9,488 bases of DNA from Microcaldota archaeon (GTDB lineage Archaea; Micrarchaeota; Micrarchaeia; Burarchaeales; JAKAKT01): positions 1 through 9,488 of the forward strand of contig JAPLWU010000011.1 of the NCBI GenBank assembly GCA_026396425.1, read 5' to 3'. The position numbers were made by a program, and so were the translations under genes. The notes beneath the pieces are model-generated. The model was not told the origin of the DNA. It made no database searches and saw only the letters and a program-made list of their open reading frames with translations. Numbering within the stretch: the stretch's first letter is position 1; each line of letters begins with the position of its first letter. This document shows, piece after piece, positions 1-5,336 of the stretch.

Positions 1-273
1 CAAACCAGCCATGTAATCCAAAACTTTTCGCTCGCCCCCCCACGTGGCAAATAGGTAAATATCCGGATATTTCGAGGGCTTGAGCTTGCCTATGAACTCC
101 TCCATGGTTTTGCCGCATTTGTTCCCGTAATTCCCGCTCCCCAAAAAGAGGATGTCGCACTCGCCCGTGGCTTGTTCCGGCGTTTTGGCCTCGACGCCGA
201 ATTCCTGCGCAATCGCCCCGGCGATTTTCCTCGTTCTGCCGGTCATGGAATAGCAAACGACTTCGGTTTTCAT
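1..273 (-). CDS. Flavodoxin-like protein, cut by the left window edge
   Basis: The frame is open from an ATG at 273 to base 1, giving 91 residues with no stop, so the C-terminus lies outside the window. The protein starts MKTEVVCYSMTGRTRKIAGA; the SMTGRT segment after a hydrophobic first strand matches the FMN-phosphate loop (T/SxTGxT) of flavodoxins. It is followed by a second strand (CDILFLGSGNYG, about residues 38-49) typical of the flavodoxin fold. A small cytoplasmic FMN electron carrier or flavodoxin-domain oxidoreductase is the likely role. A GGGGGGAT ribosome binding site (278-285) sits four bases before the ATG. Its start is 27 bases after the stop of the upstream ThiI-like gene on the same strand, so the two are probably co-transcribed. 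The partner and exact substrate cannot be told. Confidence 0.8.
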   Translation of the reverse strand, partial: MKTEVVCYSMTGRTRKIAGAIAQEFGVEAKTPEQATGECDILFLGSGNYGNKCGKTMEEFIGKLKPSKYPDIYLFATWGGERKVLDYMAGL

Positions 274-300
274 CCAAATCCCCCCGCCTTAAACCATAAG

Positions 301-951
301 CTAAAATTTTATCTCGCGGGCATTTTTAACGGCTTCCATGACGAGGTTTTTGACGTCCATTCTGTTTTCCGCCTCCTCGACCTCTTTTATTTTCGCCCTC
401 GTGGAGGGCTTGTTCGGGACCGCATTGCAGCATCCCATCCCCTGGTTGGACTCGAAAGTTCCAATTTTCTTCGCAATTTTTTCGATTTCATCCTTATTCA
501 TTCCCACGAGTGGCCTTAGCAAAGGAATAGGGCTCGCGGTCCAGATGATTCTCAAATTCTGCCCGGTCTGGCTCGCCTTGCTCCCCAAAAACTCGCCCGT
601 GATTATGGCTTCGGCGCCAACCTCTTTCGCCAATCCACCGGCGCACCTAACCATCATTCTTTTGCAGAGAATGCAGGCCAAATTCCCCGAATTGGGGACG
701 ATTTTGGCCAGAGCCGGGGAATGCTCGATTGAGTAAGCCCTCATTTCGTAGTCGGCAAGTTCAGCAAGTTTCGAAATTGCTTTCTTCGCCCTCTCGAAAT
801 TCCCCGCGTCCGAGAATTCGCCGAGCTTCATGTAGAGCGGGATTACCTCTACGCCTTTTCTCATCATCAAATAGGCCGCCACCGGCGAGTCGATTCCACC
901 GGAAACGAGCGCAATTGCCTTCATCCTGTTTTTTGGCATGAATTTTGGCAT
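301..951 (-). CDS. Stand-alone ThiI-type PP-loop protein (probable tRNA 4-thiouridine sulfurtransferase)
   Basis: This 216-residue protein matches the catalytic PP-loop (AANH) part of ThiI, which adenylates U8 of tRNA for conversion to 4-thiouridine. Visible are the ATP pyrophosphatase loop SGGIDS (residues 17-22), the ThiI-typical ASQT (126-129), and RPLVGMNKDEI (146-156) before an IGTFE segment. Cys93 and Cys96 (CILC) plus Cys174/Cys175 (GMGCC) correspond in spacing to the three cysteines reported to hold an Fe-S cluster in methanogen ThiI. The N-terminal ferredoxin-like and THUMP tRNA-binding domains are absent, and so is any rhodanese domain; full ThiI is about 380-480 residues. The start is uncertain: ATGs at 951, 939 and 924 are all in frame, and MKAIALVSGG at 924 would begin right at the first strand of the fold. 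No clear ribosome binding site decides between them. A related PP-loop enzyme for another thiolation is an alternative. Confidence 0.82.
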   Translation of the reverse strand: MPKFMPKNRMKAIALVSGGIDSPVAAYLMMRKGVEVIPLYMKLGEFSDAGNFERAKKAISKLAELADYEMRAYSIEHSPALAKIVPNSGNLACILCKRMMVRCAGGLAKEVGAEAIITGEFLGSKASQTGQNLRIIWTASPIPLLRPLVGMNKDEIEKIAKKIGTFESNQGMGCCNAVPNKPSTRAKIKEVEEAENRMDVKNLVMEAVKNAREIKF

Positions 952-982
952 GAAAATAATCTAAAAGCAAAACTAGAAATAG

Positions 983-2299
983 CTATGTCATCGCCTCCTT
1001 GAGAATCCCGATTTCATTCTCGTAATACCTGCAGGAATCCTCGACGAGCCGGGCCATCTTGGCTGCCTGCGGCCTGACCGTGTTTTCCGCAATTCCCGCC
1101 ATCTCGTTTGAAAGCTCGCCCGGCTTCGCCACCAATCTCCTTTCGAGCCTCGCAATCGCGCGGTTCATGCCGGAAATCTCGTCGGCGAGACCGGAAACGC
1201 GGTTTGAAAGCTCGCCGTGCTTGTTGCTGCCGAACTCGATTCCCTTGAATCCATGCCCCCTGCCACTTTCGCATCTCTCCAGCCTTATCCTTGCCTCCTC
1301 GTGCTCGGCCGTCTTCTTCCTCAAACGCTCCCTAATTTCGGGCAGCTCCGAGGAGATTCTGCCCATTTCGGACAGCATATCGCCGAGAGCGGAAGTGTCG
1401 AAACGCGTCTTTACCGTGCCCAGCGCGTCTATCCTGTCGAGCTGCTCCTTTTTCGTGCAGTAGCAAAGCACCCGGTCCTGCTCGATTTCCCTAATCTCGC
1501 CGCGTATTGCCGAGAGCCGCCTTTCCAACTCCCTTCTCTCGAACATTATCTCCGGAACCCGGAGCATGACCTCCATCTCCTTTTCGATGACCCTTCGGGC
1601 GTCTTCGCCGTTCCCCGCGCGGCTTATGAATTTCGACGTCATTGACCGCACCATCGACCTCACCATGTCCTTGGCCGCTTCACAACCCCTCCCGCCATCG
1701 GCTTTAGCCTTAACGAGCATGCCTGCCGAGGCCGTTTCAAGCGTCCACCTGCTGAGGCGGACTTTTATTGTATGCGTGCGTTTACGAGGGAAAAACGGAA
1801 ACCCCCTGGTACGCGTGACAAATGAAATAGTTCGGCCCCCATCGGGGAACCTCTCCTGCATTTCCCGCTCAAGCGCCCTCATACGCGCGTTTATATTCTC
1901 CGATTCCTTCCTTAGCACGCCTATTTTCTCCTCGGGCCCGGCAACCGCCTCCTTGATTATCCCAAGTGCATGCGCCTGTACAACCCCGAGCTTCGCAATG
2001 TGCGCCCTGAACTCTTCCGTCCTGCTCCCGCCATTTTCCGCACTTACCGGCTGCGCGAGAATTCTGTCCATCCCCTCATTCCATTCGCGGATTATTGGCA
2101 TGACTCTCGCCACCAGCCCCAAAAGTTTTTTCCTGAGCATGTCGATGTCCGAAGCATTTACCTGCCTCCGTGCAGGCGTTCCATTCCTGCTTTCTTCGAG
2201 CAGCTCGCGCCCCTTCGCATCCAGCCTCTCCCGAAGCTCTGTTAGTTTGACAACTACCGGACTCGGATTTGTAGGCATGTGACGATTGATGAAATTCAT
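983..2299 (-). CDS. Coiled-coil protein of unknown function
   Basis: I do not recognise this 438-residue protein. It is charged and mostly helical, with long Arg/Glu/Leu-rich stretches likely to form coiled coils (about residues 10-40, 95-150, 235-275, 310-345 and 375-395). A central segment at about 155-185 is different: basic and aromatic (TRTRGFPFFPRKRTHTIKV), perhaps a beta element or nucleic-acid-binding patch. A Cys pair (CYC, about 279-281) follows. There is no signal peptide or membrane segment, so it should be cytoplasmic. The motif GELSN occurs at about 362 and 394, marking a short internal duplication. The frame extends to a TTG at 2314, but I chose the ATG at 2299 because a GGGGGGTG ribosome binding site (2305-2312) lies five bases before it. 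It is divergent from thrS. The reading frame, codon use and start signals look real; any function (scaffold, tether, SMC-like partner) would be speculation. Confidence 0.75.
   Translation of the reverse strand: MNFINRHMPTNPSPVVVKLTELRERLDAKGRELLEESRNGTPARRQVNASDIDMLRKKLLGLVARVMPIIREWNEGMDRILAQPVSAENGGSRTEEFRAHIAKLGVVQAHALGIIKEAVAGPEEKIGVLRKESENINARMRALEREMQERFPDGGRTISFVTRTRGFPFFPRKRTHTIKVRLSRWTLETASAGMLVKAKADGGRGCEAAKDMVRSMVRSMTSKFISRAGNGEDARRVIEKEMEVMLRVPEIMFERRELERRLSAIRGEIREIEQDRVLCYCTKKEQLDRIDALGTVKTRFDTSALGDMLSEMGRISSELPEIRERLRKKTAEHEEARIRLERCESGRGHGFKGIEFGSNKHGELSNRVSGLADEISGMNRAIARLERRLVAKPGELSNEMAGIAENTVRPQAAKMARLVEDSCRYYENEIGILKEAMT
1106..1216 (-). repeat. Short in-frame direct repeat inside the coiled-coil gene
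   Basis: The 15-base word GTTTGAAAGCTCGCC occurs identically at 1106-1120 and 1202-1216, exactly 96 bases (32 codons) apart. On the coding (minus) strand both copies encode GELSN, followed by similar helices (RVSGLADEISG and EMAGIAENT). This looks like a small duplication of a helical unit. Confidence 0.6.
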
Positions 2300-2342
2300 G
2301 ACCGCACCCCCCAACTAACTGCGTTCGCTCAGTCAGAACAAG

Positions 2343-2353
2343 CACTATATTAG
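2343..2353 (-). promoter_or_regulatory. Candidate TATA box of the coiled-coil gene
   Basis: On the minus strand the sequence reads CTAATATAGTG, an acceptable archaeal TATA element. A start point 25-30 bases downstream would fall near 2319 and give a leader of about 20 bases containing the GGGGGGTG ribosome binding site. An A/T-rich ATTTAAATA further upstream (2365-2373) is an alternative TATA on this strand. Confidence 0.4.
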
Positions 2354-2364
2354 CGTCTTCCCAA

Positions 2365-2392
2365 TATTTAAATCCACTGTTTAAATCCATTG
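2365..2392 (+). promoter_or_regulatory. Duplicated TATA-like element upstream of thrS
   Basis: Two adjoining 13-base units, TTTAAATCCACTG (2367-2379) and TTTAAATCCATTG (2380-2392), differ at one base. Each contains a TTTAAAT core that resembles an archaeal TATA box. Start points 25-28 bases downstream would lie near 2396 or 2410, leaving a leader of about 22 or 8 bases before the GTG of thrS at 2418. Their position just before the GTG supports transcription starting here and not further upstream. Confidence 0.5.
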
Positions 2393-2417
2393 CCAGGTGC
2401 AATGACTATACCCGTGG

Positions 2418-4106
2418 GTGCATCTCACCCCTACTCCCTCCTCCCCGGACGTGGCGGTAAAAGTCCTGCAGGGGATGGAGCATTTTCTCGATTCCAAGGA
2501 TTTCCAGGTCATCCGCGCGCCATTCGGCTGGTACAAATCTTTTGATGTGAAGTGCAAGGGCCATCCGCTCAGCGAGCTCTCGCGTGAAATCCACTCCGGA
2601 GGCGAAGTCAAAAAAGAAGCCCGCGAGATAGGGGCAGGCAAAACTTACGAAAGAAGCGTTACCGAATCGACTATGGTTTCGGATTCCGTTTCGGCTTCGC
2701 TCAAGGCCGAGGACAAGACCGTAAAGGAGTATTTCATTCTCACTGAAGATGGAACATTAACGCCAACTTCATCCTTCAACTACTCGAAAAACCCAAACCT
2801 CAAAAAATTCGTCGAGTACGAGACGAAAAAGGTGCGCGCATACGCGCAGGAGCCGCCCCACATCAAAATCATGAAGGAGCACGCTCTCGTCGATTTCGAG
2901 CCGGGCTCCGACTCGGGCAACTTCCGCTGGTATCCAAAGGGAAGGCTCATGAAGAGGATTCTCGAGCGCGATATAACCGACTACTGCGTGAATTACGGCG
3001 CGATGGAAGTCGAAACGCCCGTCATGTACGATTTCGAGCATCCTTCTTTGAAGAAATACATGAACCGCTTCCCGGCCCGCCAGTACGTGGTGAAATCCGA
3101 CGACAAGGAATTCTTCCTGCGCTTCGCGGCTTGTTTTGGGCAGTTCCTGATGGCCCACGACATGGTCATTTCCTACAAAAATCTTCCCCTGCGGATGTTC
3201 GAGCTCACGCGCTACTCCTTCAGGCGCGAGCAGTCCGGGGAATTGGCCGGCCTGAAAAGGCTGCGCGCCTTCACAATGCCCGATATGCACACTATTTGCA
3301 GGGATTTGGAGCAGGCGCGGGGCGAGTTCGGCAGCCAGCTGGAAATGGCGGACAAATGGCTCAAATCCCTCGGTTTGGAGTACGAGACGAGCTTCCGCGT
3401 GCTAAAGGACTTCTTCGAGGAGAACAGGGAGTGGTACGTTGGCCTGGTGAAGAAGCTCGGCAAGCCCGTCATGATTGAGATTTTCGACCAGCGCTACGCC
3501 TACTTCATCACGAAATTCGAATTCAATTTTGTCGATTTCATGGATAAGGCCAGCGCCCTATCCACCGTGCAAATCGACGTGGAAAACGCCGAAACCTACG
3601 ATATCAATTTCGTTGACGAGGATGGGTCGAAGAAGAAGCCCCCAATCCTGCACGCCTCGATAAGCGGAAGCCTTGAGAGAGTGGTTTACGCCTTGCTTGA
3701 GAAATGCGCCCTCGAAATGAAAGAAGGCAAAAAAACAATGCTCCCCCTCTACCTTTCCCCCACGCACGTCCGAATAGTTCCTGTTTCCGACGCGCAAATC
3801 CCGAAATGCGAGGAGTATCTGAGCGAGCTACTGGCCTCTTCCTGCGTTCGCGCCGATTTGGATGACAGGAAAGAAACGCTTCAGAAGAAGGTGCGCGAGG
3901 CGGAAAAGGACTGGGTTCCCTACATTGCAGTAGTCGGCGACAGGGAAATTGCCAGCGGAAAATTGGCGGTGCGAGTTCGTTCAACCGGAGAGCAGAAGCC
4001 TATGTCTGCCTCCGAACTCGCTGAAGAAATCCGCAAACAATGCGAGGGGAAGCCTTTCGAAAAATTATCGCTGCCGGACCATATCAGCAAAAGGCCGATA
4101 ATCTAG
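2418..4106 (+). CDS. thrS: Threonyl-tRNA synthetase, archaeal type, with N-terminally truncated editing domain
   Basis: This 562-residue enzyme charges tRNA-Thr with threonine in the cytoplasm. The class II core is intact: the motif 2 region runs RYSFRREQSGELAGLKRL (265-282), and motif 3 is SGSLERVVYALLE (416-428). The three zinc ligands that select threonine are recognisable as Cys239 (FAACFGQF), His291 (MPDMHT) and His412 (ILHAS). An anticodon-binding domain begins at about 441 (MLPLYLSPTHVRIVP). The first ~60 residues match the second half of the archaeal editing domain, including APFGWYKSF and CKGHPLSELS. His2, Tyr39, Lys40 and Glu53 align with His83, Tyr120, Lys121 and Glu134 of the Pyrococcus abyssi protein (numbering from memory). 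The first ~81 residues are missing: the homology continues back only as LYPWV to a TGA at 2403, and nothing similar precedes it. GTG is the only in-frame start before Met20. No ribosome binding site is well placed. It is followed 11 bases later by a membrane protein gene. Confidence 0.93.
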   Translation: MHLTPTPSSPDVAVKVLQGMEHFLDSKDFQVIRAPFGWYKSFDVKCKGHPLSELSREIHSGGEVKKEAREIGAGKTYERSVTESTMVSDSVSASLKAEDKTVKEYFILTEDGTLTPTSSFNYSKNPNLKKFVEYETKKVRAYAQEPPHIKIMKEHALVDFEPGSDSGNFRWYPKGRLMKRILERDITDYCVNYGAMEVETPVMYDFEHPSLKKYMNRFPARQYVVKSDDKEFFLRFAACFGQFLMAHDMVISYKNLPLRMFELTRYSFRREQSGELAGLKRLRAFTMPDMHTICRDLEQARGEFGSQLEMADKWLKSLGLEYETSFRVLKDFFEENREWYVGLVKKLGKPVMIEIFDQRYAYFITKFEFNFVDFMDKASALSTVQIDVENAETYDINFVDEDGSKKKPPILHASISGSLERVVYALLEKCALEMKEGKKTMLPLYLSPTHVRIVPVSDAQIPKCEEYLSELLASSCVRADLDDRKETLQKKVREAEKDWVPYIAVVGDREIASGKLAVRVRSTGEQKPMSASELAEEIRKQCEGKPFEKLSLPDHISKRPII

Positions 4107-4117
4107 AGGTGGTTTTG

Positions 4118-4999
4118 ATGGGTGAAAAGGCTCGGTCGAAGGAGCTTAGGGAAGTCTCGTTCTTTGGCGGAGAAAAAAAGGGCAGGCTGGCGGCAGTTGT
4201 CGTAATAACCGCGCTTGTCTTCATCTTCATTTTGATGGTTTTACAAAACAATGCGTTAATACTCCTCGTGGGGATTTTGCTGTTCGCAGTCTCTCCCTTC
4301 TTTTTGTATCTCGCGGGAACGTTTTCTAACGATGACGGGCTTCGCGTTTTTGGCCAGCTGGTAAGGGCAAAAAGGCTCTTTTGGTCATGGTTCATCCTGT
4401 CAATCATAGTCGGGGGGATTACGCTTATGTTCATGGGACTTCTTTATCTCGGAGTTTACAAGCCAAACATCTACCTCTACCCCGAGAAGACGATGACGGT
4501 GAAAGTCTCCCTGGAACTTCCGAAAGGCTATCTGACCGTGACCGACCCCAAGATTTCGGGTTCTGGCTGGGAGGTCACCGCCCATCCAAGCGGAGAGCTT
4601 GATTTAGGTGGAGCTACTTACCCGTACCTTTTCTATGAGGCGAAAACCCTGCCGGGCTTCGACCTTGGGAGGGCATGGGTGGTCAAGGACGATGAGCTTG
4701 GGGCGTGGTTTGATGAAATGCTACCCAAGATGGGTTTGAACGCGAAGGAAACCAAGGACTTCACCGAATATTGGAACACGAATCTCCCGAAGGCCGATTA
4801 CTACAGGATAAGTCTGCTGAGCAGAGAGGACCTTAACGAAGTAGTGAGGCTTAAGGTCGAGCCAAAGCCGGACACGGTCATACGCGTCATGCTCGTCGTT
4901 GAAGGGCTTGACGGACCTGTGGATGCGGTCAAGCCGGTGATTGCAACTCCCGAAAGGAATGGCTTCACCGTGGTCGAGTGGGGCGTAATCCTCAAATAG
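4118..4999 (+). CDS. Membrane protein with a conserved KPxIYLYP...FTVVEWG extracytoplasmic domain
   Basis: The 293-residue product has three predicted membrane segments (about 23-42, 46-67 and 88-112), then a soluble domain from 115 to the end. The positive-inside rule (basic N-terminus and basic loop LVRAKR at 81-86) places that domain outside the cell. The domain begins KPNIYLYPEK and ends FTVVEWGVILK. I recall this pair of signatures from an uncharacterised domain found in many bacteria and archaea, often after a membrane segment or in exported proteins; its function is unknown to me. It also carries a GW(E/N)VTAHPSG segment and a YLFYEAKT segment typical of that group. The frame opens earlier (4040), but the ATG at 4118 has an AGGTGG ribosome binding site (4107-4112) five bases before it. 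It lies 11 bases after the thrS stop and is probably co-transcribed with it. An enzymatic role cannot be inferred. Confidence 0.8.
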   Translation: MGEKARSKELREVSFFGGEKKGRLAAVVVITALVFIFILMVLQNNALILLVGILLFAVSPFFLYLAGTFSNDDGLRVFGQLVRAKRLFWSWFILSIIVGGITLMFMGLLYLGVYKPNIYLYPEKTMTVKVSLELPKGYLTVTDPKISGSGWEVTAHPSGELDLGGATYPYLFYEAKTLPGFDLGRAWVVKDDELGAWFDEMLPKMGLNAKETKDFTEYWNTNLPKADYYRISLLSREDLNEVVRLKVEPKPDTVIRVMLVVEGLDGPVDAVKPVIATPERNGFTVVEWGVILK

Positions 5000-5049
5000 T
5001 TACCCGCATTCGCGGAGTAGCGTTCCCGGCCATTTGGGAAAAAGGCCAA

Positions 5050-5058
5050 TAATATAAA
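5050..5058 (+). promoter_or_regulatory. TATA box of the tRNA-Ser gene
   Basis: TAATATAAA is centred about 29 bases before the first base of the tRNA at 5084, the usual archaeal distance if transcription starts at or just before the mature 5' end. It is preceded by GGCCAA, a possible BRE region. This supports the tRNA being an active transcription unit of its own. Confidence 0.65.
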
Positions 5059-5114
5059 CCCCTTCTTACTAATTATGACTCAAGCCGGGGTGGCGGAATC
5101 CGGCAACGCGCCAG

Positions 5115-5139
5115 AACCCCAGTCCGATGGGGTGGCGAA
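5115..5139 (+). other. tRNA intron 1 (25 bases, position 30/31)
   Basis: The central helix is CGCC (5109-5112, exon) with GGCG (5134-5137, intron). Bulge AGA (5113-5115) lies on the 5' side and AAA (5138-5140) on the 3' side, each cut after its second base. The inner helix is ACCCCA (5116-5121) with TGGGGT (5128-5133), closed by a six-base loop. The outer helix is weak (only G5108-C5141 obvious), so this is a relaxed bulge-helix-bulge motif. Confidence 0.85.
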
Positions 5140-5146
5140 ACTCGAG

Positions 5147-5166
5147 ATCTTGGATTCCGTCGAGAC
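5147..5166 (+). other. tRNA intron 2 (20 bases, canonical position 37/38)
   Basis: The central helix is CTCG (5141-5144, anticodon loop) with CGAG (5161-5164, intron). The bulges are AGA (5145-5147) and ACA (5165-5167), cut after their second bases. The outer helix is the anticodon stem itself (CCAGA with TCTGG), which becomes continuous only after intron 1 is gone. The inner intron helix is poor. Removal leaves the seven-base loop CTCGAGA. Confidence 0.85.
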
Positions 5167-5199
5167 ATCTGGTTCCACTCTGTGGAGTTAGGGTTCAAA

Positions 5200-5304
5200 A
5201 TGAAATCCCTTTTCTTTGCGAAAGAAAAGGTCTTTCAATGTCCCAAAAGAAAAAACGCGTCCTCGCGTTTCGAAACGCGGGACCCGAAATTTGGGGCTTG
5301 AAAA
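5200..5304 (+). other. tRNA intron 3 (105 bases, inside the T-loop at 59/60)
   Basis: The central helix is TTCA (5194-5197, T-loop) with TGAA (5299-5302, intron). The bulges are AAA (5198-5200) and AAT (5303-5305), cut after their second bases; the outer helix is the T-stem TAGGG with CCCTA. Removal restores the invariant loop TTCAAAT. Inside are a ten-base-pair hairpin (5208-5217 with 5221-5230), a stem CCCAAA (5242-5247) with TTTGGG (5290-5295), and a nested GC-rich hairpin (GTCC and CGCGTTT with AAACGCG and GGAC, 5259-5283). No protein-coding frame in it looks real. Confidence 0.85.
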
Positions 5305-5321
5305 TCCCTACCCCGGCGCGC

Positions 5322-5326
5322 TTTTT
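5322..5326 (+). terminator. T-run terminator of the tRNA gene
   Basis: Five T's follow the tRNA 3' end by three bases. A short T-tract is a usual archaeal transcription stop. The converging gene on the other strand ends at 5337, just beyond it. Confidence 0.5.
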
Positions 5327-5336
5327 CCCTAAGTAG

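Larger units (their letters stand above)
5084..5318 (+). tRNA. tRNA-Ser(CGA) with three introns
   Basis: The exons are 5084-5114, 5140-5146, 5167-5199 and 5305-5318, together an 85-base class II tRNA. Acceptor GCCGGGG (5084-5090) pairs with CCCCGGC (5311-5317), with G73 at 5318, the archaeal tRNA-Ser discriminator. The D-stem is GCG (5093-5095) with CGC (5107-5109), and GG at 5102-5103 serves as G18G19. The anticodon stem CCAG + A (5111-5114, 5140) pairs with TCTGG (5168-5172). The anticodon loop is CTCGAG + A, giving anticodon CGA (5143-5145), which reads UCG. The long variable arm is TCCAC (5174-5178) with GTGGA (5183-5187). The T-stem TAGGG (5189-5193) pairs with CCCTA (5306-5310), and the T-loop is TTCAAA + T. 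No CCA is encoded. The unspliced gene cannot form the anticodon or T arms, so all three introns must be removed. tRNA-Leu was considered, but the CGA anticodon and G73 point to Ser. Confidence 0.9.

Noticed and set aside
172..736. Plus-strand frames opposite the flavodoxin-like and ThiI-like genes
   Set aside because: The minus-strand genes have recognisable motifs and ribosome binding sites; these frames are complements of them.
1566..2282. Long plus-strand open frame opposite the coiled-coil gene
   Set aside because: It is an antisense shadow: its residues are Ser/Pro/Leu-rich as expected from the complement, and it has no suitable start signals.
2318..2333. Imperfect hairpin (ACTG...CAGT with a TTCG loop) between the coiled-coil gene and its TATA box
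   Set aside because: Only five pairs plus a mismatch; it may be an operator but is too short to call.
2340..2417. Recoding of TGA (2403) so that thrS begins further upstream
   Set aside because: A TAA at 2382 follows closely upstream in the same frame and the intervening codons show no similarity to the ThrRS N-terminus.
2402..2545. Short out-of-frame ORF from the ATG at 2402, preceded by AGGTG, as the thrS start or a leader peptide
   Set aside because: It is in a different frame from the ThrRS homology, ends after 47 codons inside thrS, and the AGGTG is too close to the ATG.
5023..5040. TTCCC/GGGAA hairpin after the membrane protein gene as a terminator
   Set aside because: The stem is five pairs and no T-run follows; it more likely overlaps the tRNA promoter region.
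5084..5172. Reading the locus as a tRNA-Leu or a decayed tRNA fragment
   Set aside because: The spliced form has complete pairing in every arm, an intact TTCAAAT loop, G73 and anticodon CGA, which fit tRNA-Ser and not a pseudogene.
5200..5304. A box C/D guide RNA inside the T-loop intron
   Set aside because: No convincing RTGATGA or CTGA boxes with guide spacing are present; ATGAAAT is too poor a C box.
5127..5336. Open frame of 69 codons on the plus strand
   Set aside because: It runs through the tRNA exons and introns; the RNA structure explains the sequence fully and the predicted peptide resembles nothing.
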